64,000 nucleotides of DNA from Zobellia uliginosa (lineage in GTDB: Bacteria; Bacteroidota; Bacteroidia; Flavobacteriales; Flavobacteriaceae): contig NZ_FTOB01000001.1 in the NCBI RefSeq assembly GCF_900156625.1, positions 496,001 through 560,000 of the forward strand, read 5' to 3'. A program made the position numbers and the translations under genes. The notes beneath the pieces are model-generated. The model saw nothing but the letters and a program-made list of their open reading frames with translations, searched no databases and was not told where the DNA came from. Below, piece after piece: positions 54,853-64,000 of the stretch (position 1 is the stretch's first letter; each line of letters opens with the position of its first letter).

Positions 54853-55728
54853 ATGCAAAAGAACAAATTTTATTCTAAAGTTATAGCGGGAACTATGACT
54901 TGGGGAAGTTGGGGAAAAGGTTTTTCAAAATCGGAAATGATCGCAGTGATGAATCACTGCGTCAATGCAGGAATCACAACTTTTGACCATGCCGATATTT
55001 ACGGCGGTTATACGACCGAAGAAGATTTCGGGAAGGCCTTTGTCGAATCTGGAATTTCTAGGGAAAACATCCAGTTGATTTCCAAGTGCGGTATCCAACT
55101 CGATGCCGATGCCCGGCCCAACCGGGTGAAGCATTATCAGTATGATGCCGAATATATCGTTTGGTCAGCGGAACAATCGCTTAAAAAACTTCGGACCGAT
55201 TATTTAGACCTTCTTCTCTTACATAGGCCCAGTCCGTTAATGCGACCCGATGCCGTGGCAGAGGCCATCGTAAAATTAAAGGATCAAGGAAAGATCAAGG
55301 CCTTTGGAGTGTCTAATTTTTTGTCATCGCAAATAGCTTTGATAGAAACGGAAACGCCCGTTGCGGCAAATCAAATAGAGTTTTCGTTGACCCATAACGG
55401 GCCCATGTACGACGGTACGCTCGATGATGCATTGGCGCAGAAGAGAATGGTTATGTCTTATAGTCCCCTCGGTTCCTTTTTTAGGGAAAAGGATGTGGTG
55501 TATAAACGCGTTTCAAAAGCAATGGAGCCTATGTTGGCCAAATATGGGGCTACTGAAGACCAATTGCTTTTGGCTTGGGTAATGAGGCATCCTTCAAAAG
55601 TATACCCGGTAGTGGGTACCGCTACAAAATCACGTCTAACGGCGGCGATAGAGGCTACAAAAATAGAAATGGAACTGACCGATTGGTTTGTCTTGTTAGA
55701 GGCGGCCCAGGGACACGAAGTACCATAA
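54853..55728 (+). CDS. Aldo/keto reductase (YdhF-like)
   Basis: A 291-residue TIM-barrel oxidoreductase. The catalytic tetrad can be read: Asp45 and Tyr50 (FDHADIYGGY), Lys78 (LISKCG) and His124 (LLLLHRPSP). It reduces carbonyls with NADPH; the substrate is open. It has its own promoter region and lies 19 bases upstream of the short-chain dehydrogenase gene, so the two probably form one transcript. Confidence 0.92.
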   Translation: MQKNKFYSKVIAGTMTWGSWGKGFSKSEMIAVMNHCVNAGITTFDHADIYGGYTTEEDFGKAFVESGISRENIQLISKCGIQLDADARPNRVKHYQYDAEYIVWSAEQSLKKLRTDYLDLLLLHRPSPLMRPDAVAEAIVKLKDQGKIKAFGVSNFLSSQIALIETETPVAANQIEFSLTHNGPMYDGTLDDALAQKRMVMSYSPLGSFFREKDVVYKRVSKAMEPMLAKYGATEDQLLLAWVMRHPSKVYPVVGTATKSRLTAAIEATKIEMELTDWFVLLEAAQGHEVP

Positions 55729-55747
55729 ACGAAAAGAATATAAAACC

Positions 55748-56503
55748 ATGAACAAAACTGTATTAATAACCGGGGCCACGAGCGGAATAGGTAGGGCAAC
55801 GGCAATTCTCTTTGCCGTTCAAGGCTTTAGGTTGGTGCTCTGCGGAAGGCGGCAAGAACGTCTTGATGCCCTTGAGGTTGAGTTGGGTAAAAATTGCGAG
55901 GTGCACACATTGAACTTCGATGTGCGTGATAAAGATGCCGTTTTTGAGGCAATTGGCTCGCTTCCTAAGGAGTTTTCGCAAATAGACATATTGGTTAACA
56001 ACGCAGGTAACGCCCATGGTCTTGACCCTATAGACGAAGGTAATATTGACGACTGGGATGCTATGATCGACATTAATGTTAAGGGACTATTGTATGTTTC
56101 CAAAGCGATTATTCCGAACATGGTGGAACGTAGGTCGGGGCACATCATCAATATCGGTTCAACCGCGGGGAAGGAAGTCTATCCGAAAGGAAACGTGTAT
56201 TGCGCGAGTAAGCACGCCGTAGATGCGCTTACCAAGGGAATGCGTATGGATTTGAACCCCTATGGAATCAAGGTCGGGAGCATTAATCCGGGGGCTGTCG
56301 AGACGGAATTCAGCAATGTCCGCTTCAAAGGCGACGATGATAAGGCCGATTCGGTTTATGAAGGCTTTGATCCCTTATTGCCCCAAGATATTGCCGAAAT
56401 CATACATTTTGTAGTAACCCGGCCCTATCATGTAAATATTGCCGATTTGGTGGTCATGCCGACCGCACAGGCTTCCGCAACTATATTGAACAGGTCGTTA
56501 TGA
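55748..56503 (+). CDS. Short-chain dehydrogenase/reductase (YdfG-like)
   Basis: A 251-residue classical SDR: cofactor loop LITGATSGIGRA (residues 6-17), NNAGNAH (84-90), Ser138 in NIGSTAG and the Tyr151-x3-Lys155 pair in YCASKHAVDAL. It is closest to the NADP-dependent 3-hydroxy-acid/serine dehydrogenase branch (YdfG). Its stop overlaps the start of the AlbA_2 gene by 4 bases (ATGA). Confidence 0.92.
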   Translation: MNKTVLITGATSGIGRATAILFAVQGFRLVLCGRRQERLDALEVELGKNCEVHTLNFDVRDKDAVFEAIGSLPKEFSQIDILVNNAGNAHGLDPIDEGNIDDWDAMIDINVKGLLYVSKAIIPNMVERRSGHIINIGSTAGKEVYPKGNVYCASKHAVDALTKGMRMDLNPYGIKVGSINPGAVETEFSNVRFKGDDDKADSVYEGFDPLLPQDIAEIIHFVVTRPYHVNIADLVVMPTAQASATILNRSL

Positions 56504-57636
56504 TCAATAAACGCTTACTTGTAAAAAACCTACTTGCCCACAATGATGAGAATAGTTTTTATGATAAGAAGCGTTTTATAAGCATTGGGGAAAAAGAAGG
56601 TAAGGCCAAGTTTTTAAAGCACGTCTGCGCCTTGGCCAACAGCAACCCGAAAAATAATTCTTTTATCGTTATCGGAGTGGAGGATGAAGACAACAAAATT
56701 GTAGGGGTCGACTTCTTTGATGACAGTAAGATCCAGAACTTGGTCAATGCCTACCTAGACAATCCTCCCTTGATTTCGTATGAAAACATTCCCTTTCCTA
56801 ATTTAAGAGAAGGTAAGGTGGTCGGCCTGGTCACTATAAGGTCTAACGGAAAAGTATGCGCCCTGCGCAAAAACATATGGAAATACTATGGGGGCATGGT
56901 CTTTTTTCGGGAAGGGAGTATCAGTATGCCTAAGGCCTATGGGATCGAATTGAAAGACATCAATTCCGATACGGTAGCCACTATTGAGCAGCACGCCCGT
57001 AACAATATTGAACTTACCTTAGATGGTGTAATCGACTTTATCAACAACCGGCATAAAAACCTAAGTAGTAACTATAAGGTCTTTAAAGAGCAGTTTGTGG
57101 TCTGTTGGGCAGGGAATAAAAAAAAGGTGAAAGACGAGGTCTATTATTCCAGGGTCGATATTGAATTGATCAACGAACAGGTGAAACTGTTTTATTCGGC
57201 CTTGGATGAAATCCGTATTGCCTATACGGAAGATTCTTTCACTACTGTGGAATACGTACAATTGGGACTTGGTGCAAAGCAAAGATATTTTCCCTTGGAA
57301 GAAATGGTCATTCATTTTTTCGATAACGGAACGTATAAAATAGAGAGTAAACTCATCTTTGAGCCTCCGCAATACGATAAGAAGTCGCTTTTTCATATCT
57401 GGAATGCGAACAATGCCCTTTTGCAAAAAATCCGAAATAATATAAAGCTGACGCCTTCCGATAAAATAGACCTCAAGAGTTTGCCCGATACCTATCTCAT
57501 TTGTTACCTGAACGGTTTTGACGAAGCCAAGGAGCAGATGGAAGCTTCCCGTTCCTTATTGAGAAAAGATTACCCTAAAGTTTACACGGGCATTAAGGAG
57601 TCGTTGCGTATCATTAGAAAAGTGACTTACAACTAG
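56500..57636 (+). CDS. AlbA_2-domain (Schlafen-like) putative ATP/DNA-binding protein
   Basis: A 378-residue soluble protein. Residues about 15-150 carry an AlbA_2 domain (LKHVCALANSNPKNNSFIVI, then GVEDEDNKIVGVD), found in transcription regulators and Schlafen-like proteins. The rest (about 160-378) is an unassigned globular domain with YRFVQLGLGAK-like, aromatic-rich segments and a C-terminal helical tail. It is translationally coupled to the SDR gene by an ATGA overlap. The function is unknown; DNA or nucleotide binding is inferred only from the family. Confidence 0.75.
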   Translation: MINKRLLVKNLLAHNDENSFYDKKRFISIGEKEGKAKFLKHVCALANSNPKNNSFIVIGVEDEDNKIVGVDFFDDSKIQNLVNAYLDNPPLISYENIPFPNLREGKVVGLVTIRSNGKVCALRKNIWKYYGGMVFFREGSISMPKAYGIELKDINSDTVATIEQHARNNIELTLDGVIDFINNRHKNLSSNYKVFKEQFVVCWAGNKKKVKDEVYYSRVDIELINEQVKLFYSALDEIRIAYTEDSFTTVEYVQLGLGAKQRYFPLEEMVIHFFDNGTYKIESKLIFEPPQYDKKSLFHIWNANNALLQKIRNNIKLTPSDKIDLKSLPDTYLICYLNGFDEAKEQMEASRSLLRKDYPKVYTGIKESLRIIRKVTYN

Positions 57637-57640
57637 CTGT

Positions 57641-58588
57641 CTATTGCCCAAAAACCGCACCGTGGTCGGGAAGTGAAGGAATGGCCCCGTAACCGGTAGT
57701 GGTTATAGCCCCTGCCTTGTTGGCCATGGCGACCATTTCGATCAATTGCCCATAATCGGATAGGATGAGGTGTGGGTCTCCTATGTTGGCAATTTGGTAC
57801 AACAAACAGCCGATAAAGGCATCGCCGGCGCCAGTGGTGTCTATGGCCCTTACTTTTATACTGGGTACTATGGTCTTCTTTTTAGGGGTGCTGACCAAGG
57901 TGCCTTCGCTCCCTAAGGTAAGGGTAATAAGGGGCGATCCTATTTCATGTATATTGTTGCAGGCGCGTTCAAGGTCGGTCTCTCCCGATATAAGTTGGGC
58001 TTCCTCTTTGCTGAATTTGCATAAATGCGATTTTTCAATAAAACGCAAACACTTTTTAACAAAGGTACTTTCTTCTCCTTTCCAAAGGTCTTTCCTGAAG
58101 TTGGGGTCAAAGCTGATGAAGGCATTCTGGGTCAGGGCATCGAAGAGGTAGCGGTCGTAGGCTTCTTCTAGGCCCCCTCCTAGTAAAGCGGTGGCCGCCC
58201 CAAGGTGTATAATGCCATTCTGGAGCTGTTTTTTCAATGTGGGGTCGTATTTCAGCTTCTTGTCGGCACCCCTACTGAAAACAAAATCGCGTTCGCCGTC
58301 TTCGGCCAAGGACACAAATGCCATGGTGGTAAATGTTTTGGCACGCTGGACCAATGAGGTGTCGACTCGATTTTCTTTCAATACGTTCAGTAAAAAAGTT
58401 CCGAAGGGATCATTGCCTACGGCTCCTATAAACTGGCTTTTACCCCCTAATTTGGCTATGGTGCAGGCTACGTTGGCCGGAGCTCCTCCCGCTTTTTTCG
58501 TGAATTCCTCCGCTTTGGAAAGGTCGTTGCCTTGCTCTATTGCAACAAAGTCTATGAGTAATTCTCCAATGCAGTATACGGTTTTCAT
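57641..58588 (-). CDS. PfkB-family carbohydrate kinase (fructokinase-like)
   Basis: A 315-residue ribokinase/PfkB-family sugar kinase. The N-terminal sugar-binding GG motif is at 34-35 (KKAGGAPANVA), and the C-terminal signature DTTGAGDAFIG holds the catalytic Asp256. Length and signature fit bacterial fructokinases. It lies downstream of SusD on the same strand, but the strong terminator 58717-58748 is between them. It fits a locus for fructose-containing glycans, though this is inference. Confidence 0.88.
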   Translation of the reverse strand: MKTVYCIGELLIDFVAIEQGNDLSKAEEFTKKAGGAPANVACTIAKLGGKSQFIGAVGNDPFGTFLLNVLKENRVDTSLVQRAKTFTTMAFVSLAEDGERDFVFSRGADKKLKYDPTLKKQLQNGIIHLGAATALLGGGLEEAYDRYLFDALTQNAFISFDPNFRKDLWKGEESTFVKKCLRFIEKSHLCKFSKEEAQLISGETDLERACNNIHEIGSPLITLTLGSEGTLVSTPKKKTIVPSIKVRAIDTTGAGDAFIGCLLYQIANIGDPHLILSDYGQLIEMVAMANKAGAITTTGYGAIPSLPDHGAVFGQ

Positions 58589-58716
58589 AAGCGTTCTTGA
58601 AGTAATCGGTGTTTAAAAAAGGACTCTCCCGTTTAGTAAAAGTACTTAAATTATAGGGTTTAAGAAGTGTCTTGTTTTTTTGAAGCGTATCTGGCGATTC
58701 ATGAATTCGTTTGCAC

Positions 58717-58748
58717 AAAAAAGCCACTTCGTTTGTGAAGTGGCTTTT
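58717..58748 (-). terminator. Terminator between susD and the sugar kinase gene
   Basis: A 12-bp stem, 58719-58730 with 58737-58748, with a 6-base loop, ending in a T run leftward. It lies 28 bases past the SusD stop, so the kinase needs its own promoter in the 58589-58716 gap. Confidence 0.85.
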
Positions 58749-58775
58749 AGTGAAAATTTCAGGGTCTTGTTGTGA

Positions 58776-60587
58776 TTAGTACCCTGGGTTTTGTGGAATA
58801 TTCGGATTTTGATCTATTACATTTTGGGGAATAGGGCTCATGTACTGACGTGCTTCGAACTTAGGGGTGAATTTTACTTCTGGCTCGACACTATAGGTCC
58901 AAACTCCCGAATTGTCGGAAGGCACTGTGTTTCTAATGACCATGTTGTGTCTGGCAACGCCCATTGTTTTTTCTTGTTGCATCCATCTTTTGTTGTCGTA
59001 GTAACGCTTGTTTTCAAAACACAGCTCGACTCTGCGCTCAGTGTGTATGGCATCCCTCATTTCATCCTTGCTTAGACCGGTAGGAAGGTCAGGAAGATCG
59101 GAACGGTTCCTGATTTTATTGATGGCGTCATACACGGTTTGATCTGGGCCGACCGCTTCGTTCTGGGCCTCGGCGTAGTTGAGCAAGACTTCGGCGTATC
59201 GGTAAAAAAGGTCATTTTGGCCACTGGCATCATTACCGGGCGCTGCATCGGGATTCAAACGCTTCTTTTGGTAGTATCCTGAATCACCAACGTCGGTTGA
59301 GCCTGCAAGGTCTATCTGGTTGGTTTTGTCAGGGTTGGTATAGGTCTCGTCAATACGGGTATAAATGATGTCTTCTTCTGGCATCCAATCCAATTTGTAA
59401 GGAGCCCCATCATAAACGATAAAGTCATAAAACCTTTTTTCCCGGTTTTCGTATGGGTTTTGTGGGTCATATCCAGAGGTTGGGTCGGTAATCGGTTTTC
59501 CATTTGCCATGGCAAATTGGTCTACGACCTCTTGTGTGGGATTGTAATTTCCCCAAGTCATATATTGGTCTAAGACATATGTCGGGCCTCCACGTCTTTC
59601 ATAGTTGGATCCCATACCTCCAATATTGGCAACAATCTGTCGGTCCCAAATCACCTCGGAGTTATATTCATTAGAGGCTCTCCACAAATTAGGAAGGTCG
59701 TTGAACAAGTCGTAAATGCCTTCGTACTCGTCTATGAATTTCTTGTTGGTAGCAGCCGCAGTCGCCCATCTGTTGGCATCAGCCGTTGCAAAATGTACAA
59801 AATTACCTGTATCGGGAAGATAACCCGACCCACTGTTGAATAACGGACTGGCGCCAAATAACTCGATCCACCCTTTTAGAGCCAATGCGGCACCTAAAGT
59901 GGCTCTTCCCGCATTTGGGTCCCCGCTATTGTATTTGATTTCGAGATGCCCGTTGTCAACTATACTGCCCAACTCATTGACTATAAAATTAAAGGTTTCT
60001 TCAAAAGTGGCCCTAGGGGTTAACAACTCTTCCTCGCTCATTGTATTTCTGTCAAGGGGTTCGGTTAGAATCGGTAGGCCGCCTACATGCATAAAAAACT
60101 CACTATAGAAATACGCCCTTAAGAACCTCAATTCATCTGTTCTTTGGTTGTAGTATTCAGGGGTAAAGTTGTCTTTATTGGCATCCAGTTCTTTTAATCC
60201 GGTATTACATTTTCTGACTTTTACGAAAAAACTCTCCCAGGTATATCCGTTGGTAGGTCCGTAAGTCCCTCCCCATGGGCTGGCATTACTTGAACCCGGC
60301 GCTTGGCAAATACCTTGTCGCCAGTTAGATGCCGTGTAATAGTGGCTAATATTATAATCATCCGTATAATAATCCAGTTGTTCGGCAAGCGTACATATAC
60401 GGGGTATTTCGCTGTATACGTCATTTACAAAGATATCGGCGTTGCCTTCGGTTTGCCACTGGGTTTGGTCTGTAAGTTTAGACTTGTTTTCGTTTTCTAG
60501 AAACTCTTCCGAGTCGCACGAAAAAGATATCGATATAAGCAGGAGGCAGGCTGCTTTTAAATAAGTTATATTATGTAAGTATTTCAT
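58776..60587 (-). CDS. SusD/RagB-family outer-membrane glycan-binding lipoprotein
   Basis: A 603-residue lipoprotein (signal MKYLHNITYLKAACLLLISISFSC, lipid Cys). The SusD features are an N-terminal helical TPR-like domain (ELRFLRAYFYSEFFMHVGGL) and the C-terminal SusD region with RYAEVLLNYAEAQNEA and NKRWMQQEK. It lids the SusC barrel and binds oligosaccharide at the cell surface. It starts 19 bases after the SusC stop. Confidence 0.95.
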   Translation of the reverse strand: MKYLHNITYLKAACLLLISISFSCDSEEFLENENKSKLTDQTQWQTEGNADIFVNDVYSEIPRICTLAEQLDYYTDDYNISHYYTASNWRQGICQAPGSSNASPWGGTYGPTNGYTWESFFVKVRKCNTGLKELDANKDNFTPEYYNQRTDELRFLRAYFYSEFFMHVGGLPILTEPLDRNTMSEEELLTPRATFEETFNFIVNELGSIVDNGHLEIKYNSGDPNAGRATLGAALALKGWIELFGASPLFNSGSGYLPDTGNFVHFATADANRWATAAATNKKFIDEYEGIYDLFNDLPNLWRASNEYNSEVIWDRQIVANIGGMGSNYERRGGPTYVLDQYMTWGNYNPTQEVVDQFAMANGKPITDPTSGYDPQNPYENREKRFYDFIVYDGAPYKLDWMPEEDIIYTRIDETYTNPDKTNQIDLAGSTDVGDSGYYQKKRLNPDAAPGNDASGQNDLFYRYAEVLLNYAEAQNEAVGPDQTVYDAINKIRNRSDLPDLPTGLSKDEMRDAIHTERRVELCFENKRYYDNKRWMQQEKTMGVARHNMVIRNTVPSDNSGVWTYSVEPEVKFTPKFEARQYMSPIPQNVIDQNPNIPQNPGY

Positions 60588-60606
60588 GATTTTTATAATT
60601 TTTTGA

Positions 60607-63600
60607 TTAGAAGGAAATATTCATTCCAAACGCCAATGATTTCATTATTGGATAGGAATTTTCGCGATCATCGTATCCCAATTCAGGGTCTATAAAATCT
60701 AACTTGCTTATCGTTAACAGGTTTTGGCCTGTAAGGGTGAAACCAATTGAAGAAACGTTGAGTTTTTCACTTACACTCTGTGGCAAGGTGTAACCTAAAG
60801 ACGCGGTCTTTAAACGAAGATAGCTCGTGTCTACCATCCAAAAATCCGAATCTTGGGTGTTGTTAGAGTAGGGAGATGGGGTAGCTCTTGGGTATCTGGC
60901 ACCTTGGTTGTCTGGAGTCCATCTATTATTGAAATATTCATAGGAAGTGTTACTTCCGTTATTCGCAAAGGGAGAAGTCAAAAAAGTTTGAATATTTATG
61001 TCTGAACTGGCCGTACCTTGAAAGAATAAAGATAAATCAAATCCTCTGTAGCTAACAGCGGTATTAAGTCCGTATGTAGTGGAAGGATATACAGGTTTTC
61101 CGATTACGGTCTGGTCATTAGAATCTATTTTTCCATCAGGAACACCATCTGGTCCGCTCAAATCCGCATACTTAACATCTCCAGGGTGTAAGTCTCCGAA
61201 TTGCTCGACGTTATATCCATCGGCTACGTTTATAATACCATCATTATTGATGTCGTCTGCGGTAGAAAATAGACCTAAAGATTTGTACCCATATGGAGTT
61301 CCAAAAGGCCTTCCTACTTTGGTTCTGTTTGGGTTATCACGTTCGGCATCACTTTGGAAAACTTCGATCATGTTATTTTCGGAATAGCTCATGTTGGCGT
61401 TTACCGACAACTGCAGGCCGCTGTCCCATTGTTTTAGCGTTCCGATGCTGAATTCAAAACCATCGTTGTTCATTTCCCCCTTGTTTTCTTGAGACAAAGA
61501 GAGGCCGTATTCAACGGGCAATGTTACTTGAGGCGTTAAAAGCATACCTGTTCGGTCTTCATGGAAATAATCGAATTCTACGTTCAGTAATCCATTGTAC
61601 ATAGTAAGGTCAAAACCAATATCTAGTTTTGTGGAAATCTCCCAGGTAATATTAGGGTTAGGTTCATTTTCAATTTTGGACCCCTGAACTAGAACGCCAT
61701 TGCCATAGGCATAAGCATTTCCTCGTAAATCATATCCCGCGAGGTATTGGAAATCAGCAAGCTCGTTATCAATGTAAGGAAGGTTTCCTGATTTACCCCA
61801 AGAACCTCTTAGTTTTAAGTTGTTTACGTTGTTTACGTTTTGCATGAATTTCTCTTCTGAGATACGCCATGCTGCGGAAAAGGCGGGAAAATAGCCCCAT
61901 CTATTTCCTGGTGCAAAAGAATAATGTCCGTCATACCTACCTGAAGCCTCAAAAATATATTTGTTCTTATACGTGTACCCTAAACGGTATACATAGCCAA
62001 GTTCAGAGGCTGTACTTGAAGATCCGGCATTGTCATAATCTAGCTTATCGGAACTACCCAAACTCAACTCGTCTATTTCAATGGCAAAATTATTTCTTCT
62101 TGTGTTGAAGTAGTCGCCTTTGGTTTCACGTGCTTCCGCTACGAACAAGGCTGATACCGCATGGTCGCCAAAGGTTCGGTTGTAGTTGATGTATCCTTGG
62201 TACGTGAACTTTTTGGATCGCTCATTTTTTAATTGAAGCCAAGTATAAGGAGCCCCGTTACCTTCTTGCAAGGAAATGGCTTCCGTGTAGGTGTATGGCT
62301 GTTGGGAAAGGTCTATATTGTAATATTTATAGGGAACGTGCCAAAGTTTGTCGTTTCCTTGTTCGTTGTCAAAGCTGAAGACGCCCTTTATACTCAATCC
62401 TTCTATAAAAGGCAGTTGTTGTTCTATGTATACGGAACTTAGAAGGGTATTGTCTTCCTCCCTATTATAGCCCTCGGAATTAAGGACACCTAGAGGTGAA
62501 TTGGCTGAAGATTCGCCCCACTTGTCTCCTTCTGGGTAAAGTAAGGTTTGGGTAGGGACGAATTTGTAGAAACTTCGCATTAGGTGGGTCGGTGACTCAT
62601 CGGCATCGATACCGTCTGTGTTTTCTATCGTACCGAGTAATGACATGCCTACTTTGGTATTGGCACTTAGGTTGGCATCTATATTAAGATTGTACGAATA
62701 TCTTTTGTAGCCTAAGGGTTCAAAAATACCTCCTTGGTCATAATAGCCTAATCCGGCATGGTATTGAATATTGTCGGTTCCACCGCTTATTTCGGCATTG
62801 GTAATTTGAATACCTGAGTTTTTCTTGAATATTTCAGGGAAATTGGCGTCGGGATACCTGTAAGGGTCTTCCTTGTGCAAAGAGGGGTAATTGGCAATTA
62901 AATTTGGGTCGTTGGGAGGCGTAGAACCAGTGGGGTTTAGGTTAAAGTAGCCTTCGTTCTGCAATGCCATATAATCTTGGGCATTTAGCATTTCAGGAAG
63001 ATAGGTGGGTTTTTGAAAGGCATAAGAGGTGTTGATGTTGACCACGGGTCTTCCTGATTTCCCTTTCTTGGTGGTAATTAATATTACACCGTTCGACCCG
63101 CCAATACCAAAGGGAGCTACCGCAGCGGCATCCTTTAAAACGGTAATGGTTTCAATAACGTTGGGGTCTATCTGTCCAATATTGTCCCTTCTAATGCCGT
63201 CTACGACTATTAAAGGTTTATTGTTGCCTGTAGTTACAATACCTCTAATATGAATATCAGGGTTGTCATTTCCAGGTGTACCGCCATTGGGCCGCATACT
63301 TACCCCGGCCATTCTACCCGCCAAGGATTGTGTAATGTTTGCCGCGGGCACCTCTGCGATGTCGGAACCCTTGAGGGTACTGATGGCCCCTGTTACCGTA
63401 GCCCTTTTTTGGCTGCTGTAACCTACTACTACAATTTCATCAAGGGCGGCCGCATCTAAGACCATAGTGATGTCGACCGTAGTTTTGTTGGAAATGTCAA
63501 CTTCTTGGGTCTTATACCCAATGTAAGAAATGCTTAGAATGGTATTTTCTTCATCTGTCTTTATGGTGAAATTACCGTCAAAATCAGATGTCGTACCCGT

Positions 63601-63819
63601 TGTAGTTCCCTTTAAGACAATACTGGCCCCGGGTAAGGGCGCGCCCATATCATCGTAAATGGTACCCGTTATGCTGGGTTGTTGCGGTGAGGTTTCGCCT
63701 TCGGTGGTTCTGGCATGTGCGCTCAAAATAGTCAGTAAGCAGATTGCTGTAGTGAGCATTTTTTTTGGTCCACTGGCTACGAATCGAGCCATAGAGGATA
63801 GTCGCTCTTTGGTTTTCAT
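60607..63819 (-). CDS. SusC/RagA-family TonB-linked outer-membrane transporter
   Basis: A 1070-residue TonB-dependent porin. Signal peptide (a cleaved N-terminus with LTTAICLLTILSAHA), carboxypeptidase-regulatory-like domain at about 48-125 (ITGTIYDDMGAPLPGASIVL), the DEIVVVGY box, a plug domain (GAISTLKGSDIAEVPAANIT), and a beta-barrel ending in the final Phe (AFGMNISF). With SusD it imports a sugar oligomer; the substrate cannot be read. The upstream end and any glycosidases lie beyond the window. Confidence 0.96.
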   Translation of the reverse strand: MKTKERLSSMARFVASGPKKMLTTAICLLTILSAHARTTEGETSPQQPSITGTIYDDMGAPLPGASIVLKGTTTGTTSDFDGNFTIKTDEENTILSISYIGYKTQEVDISNKTTVDITMVLDAAALDEIVVVGYSSQKRATVTGAISTLKGSDIAEVPAANITQSLAGRMAGVSMRPNGGTPGNDNPDIHIRGIVTTGNNKPLIVVDGIRRDNIGQIDPNVIETITVLKDAAAVAPFGIGGSNGVILITTKKGKSGRPVVNINTSYAFQKPTYLPEMLNAQDYMALQNEGYFNLNPTGSTPPNDPNLIANYPSLHKEDPYRYPDANFPEIFKKNSGIQITNAEISGGTDNIQYHAGLGYYDQGGIFEPLGYKRYSYNLNIDANLSANTKVGMSLLGTIENTDGIDADESPTHLMRSFYKFVPTQTLLYPEGDKWGESSANSPLGVLNSEGYNREEDNTLLSSVYIEQQLPFIEGLSIKGVFSFDNEQGNDKLWHVPYKYYNIDLSQQPYTYTEAISLQEGNGAPYTWLQLKNERSKKFTYQGYINYNRTFGDHAVSALFVAEARETKGDYFNTRRNNFAIEIDELSLGSSDKLDYDNAGSSSTASELGYVYRLGYTYKNKYIFEASGRYDGHYSFAPGNRWGYFPAFSAAWRISEEKFMQNVNNVNNLKLRGSWGKSGNLPYIDNELADFQYLAGYDLRGNAYAYGNGVLVQGSKIENEPNPNITWEISTKLDIGFDLTMYNGLLNVEFDYFHEDRTGMLLTPQVTLPVEYGLSLSQENKGEMNNDGFEFSIGTLKQWDSGLQLSVNANMSYSENNMIEVFQSDAERDNPNRTKVGRPFGTPYGYKSLGLFSTADDINNDGIINVADGYNVEQFGDLHPGDVKYADLSGPDGVPDGKIDSNDQTVIGKPVYPSTTYGLNTAVSYRGFDLSLFFQGTASSDINIQTFLTSPFANNGSNTSYEYFNNRWTPDNQGARYPRATPSPYSNNTQDSDFWMVDTSYLRLKTASLGYTLPQSVSEKLNVSSIGFTLTGQNLLTISKLDFIDPELGYDDRENSYPIMKSLAFGMNISF

Positions 63820-64000
63820 GTTGAGAAGAGTTTAGTTGTTGAATGTTTGTGCTTGGGTGTAAACCTAGTTAAATAATTGTTAATTATAAAGATAATGACG
63901 CAAAATATTTCACTAAATACAAAAAATTGCACTGAATTTTATGGGTTTGACAAATCGGTTTTGTTGGATAGCGTCCATTTTGTGCAAAAATATGATCACT
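63820..64000. other. Upstream region of susC
   Basis: 181 A/T-rich bases with no gene. It should hold the susC promoter. A leftward TATCTTTA near 63884-63891 is a weak -7 candidate without a well-spaced TTG. Confidence 0.4.

Overview
The window reads as chromosomal DNA from a marine-type member of the Flavobacteriaceae (Bacteroidota). The evidence is a SusC/SusD pair, a hybrid two-component sensor with a propeller-type periplasmic domain, a complete moxR-DUF58-bat operon, an outer-membrane-barrel TonB receptor, many lipoproteins, and promoters of the Bacteroidota type (-7 TAnnTTTG with TTG/TTTG about 19-22 bases upstream). The genus is inference only; a Zobellia/Maribacter-like organism would fit. 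No rRNA, prophage, insertion sequence or CRISPR array was seen. One tRNA is present, tRNA-Ala(GGC).

Layout. 1-8.4 kb: the tail of a probable histidine kinase, a SIMPL-domain protein, a collagen-like lipoprotein, a GAF/AraC regulator, a large orphan hybrid sensor-regulator, tRNA-Ala and a tandem universal stress protein. 8.4-12.6 kb: rightward housekeeping genes (GNAT, MATE pump, enoyl-CoA hydratase, a 37-residue membrane peptide, QueD, LpxH). 12.6-19.5 kb: leftward genes, with a frameshifted MFS transporter, a gap holding two TetR-type palindromes, a truncated VOC gene overlapping recJ, recJ, OsmC, a uracil-DNA-glycosylase-like protein, HopJ, rsmI, DoxX and a conserved unknown. 19.6-26.8 kb: rightward tdk-alr, mscL, asd, a prolyl oligopeptidase lipoprotein, an orphan ABC ATPase and arfB.

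26.8-33.3 kb: a TonB receptor with an AraC regulator, dinB, an NAD(P)-binding protein coupled to a CYTH protein, and a TetR regulator. 33.3-39.6 kb: a complete tripartite RND efflux operon (adaptor, pump, outer-membrane channel) with a GbsR/MarR-type gene first and the TetR gene last. 39.7-45.5 kb: pheS with a small partner gene, then a SulP anion transporter beside two beta-carbonic anhydrases, a plausible bicarbonate supply module, then two small membrane proteins.

45.6-54.7 kb: eight leftward genes forming the moxR-DUF58-bat operon (AAA+ ATPase, DUF58, a BatD-like fusion, BatA, BatB, BatC, BatD, BatE). 54.8-57.6 kb: rightward aldo/keto reductase, short-chain dehydrogenase and an AlbA_2-domain protein coupled to it by an ATGA overlap. 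57.6-64 kb: a PfkB-family sugar kinase, a strong terminator, then SusD and SusC, the left end of a polysaccharide or oligosaccharide utilisation locus that continues beyond the window.

Most of the window is ordinary flavobacterial chromosome. The items most worth a second look are the VOC remnant overlapping recJ, the paired palindromes beside the broken MFS gene, the SulP/carbonic anhydrase cluster with its hydrophilic insertion, the hairpin that contains the pheS promoter, and two single-base homopolymer frameshifts that could be real decay or sequence error.
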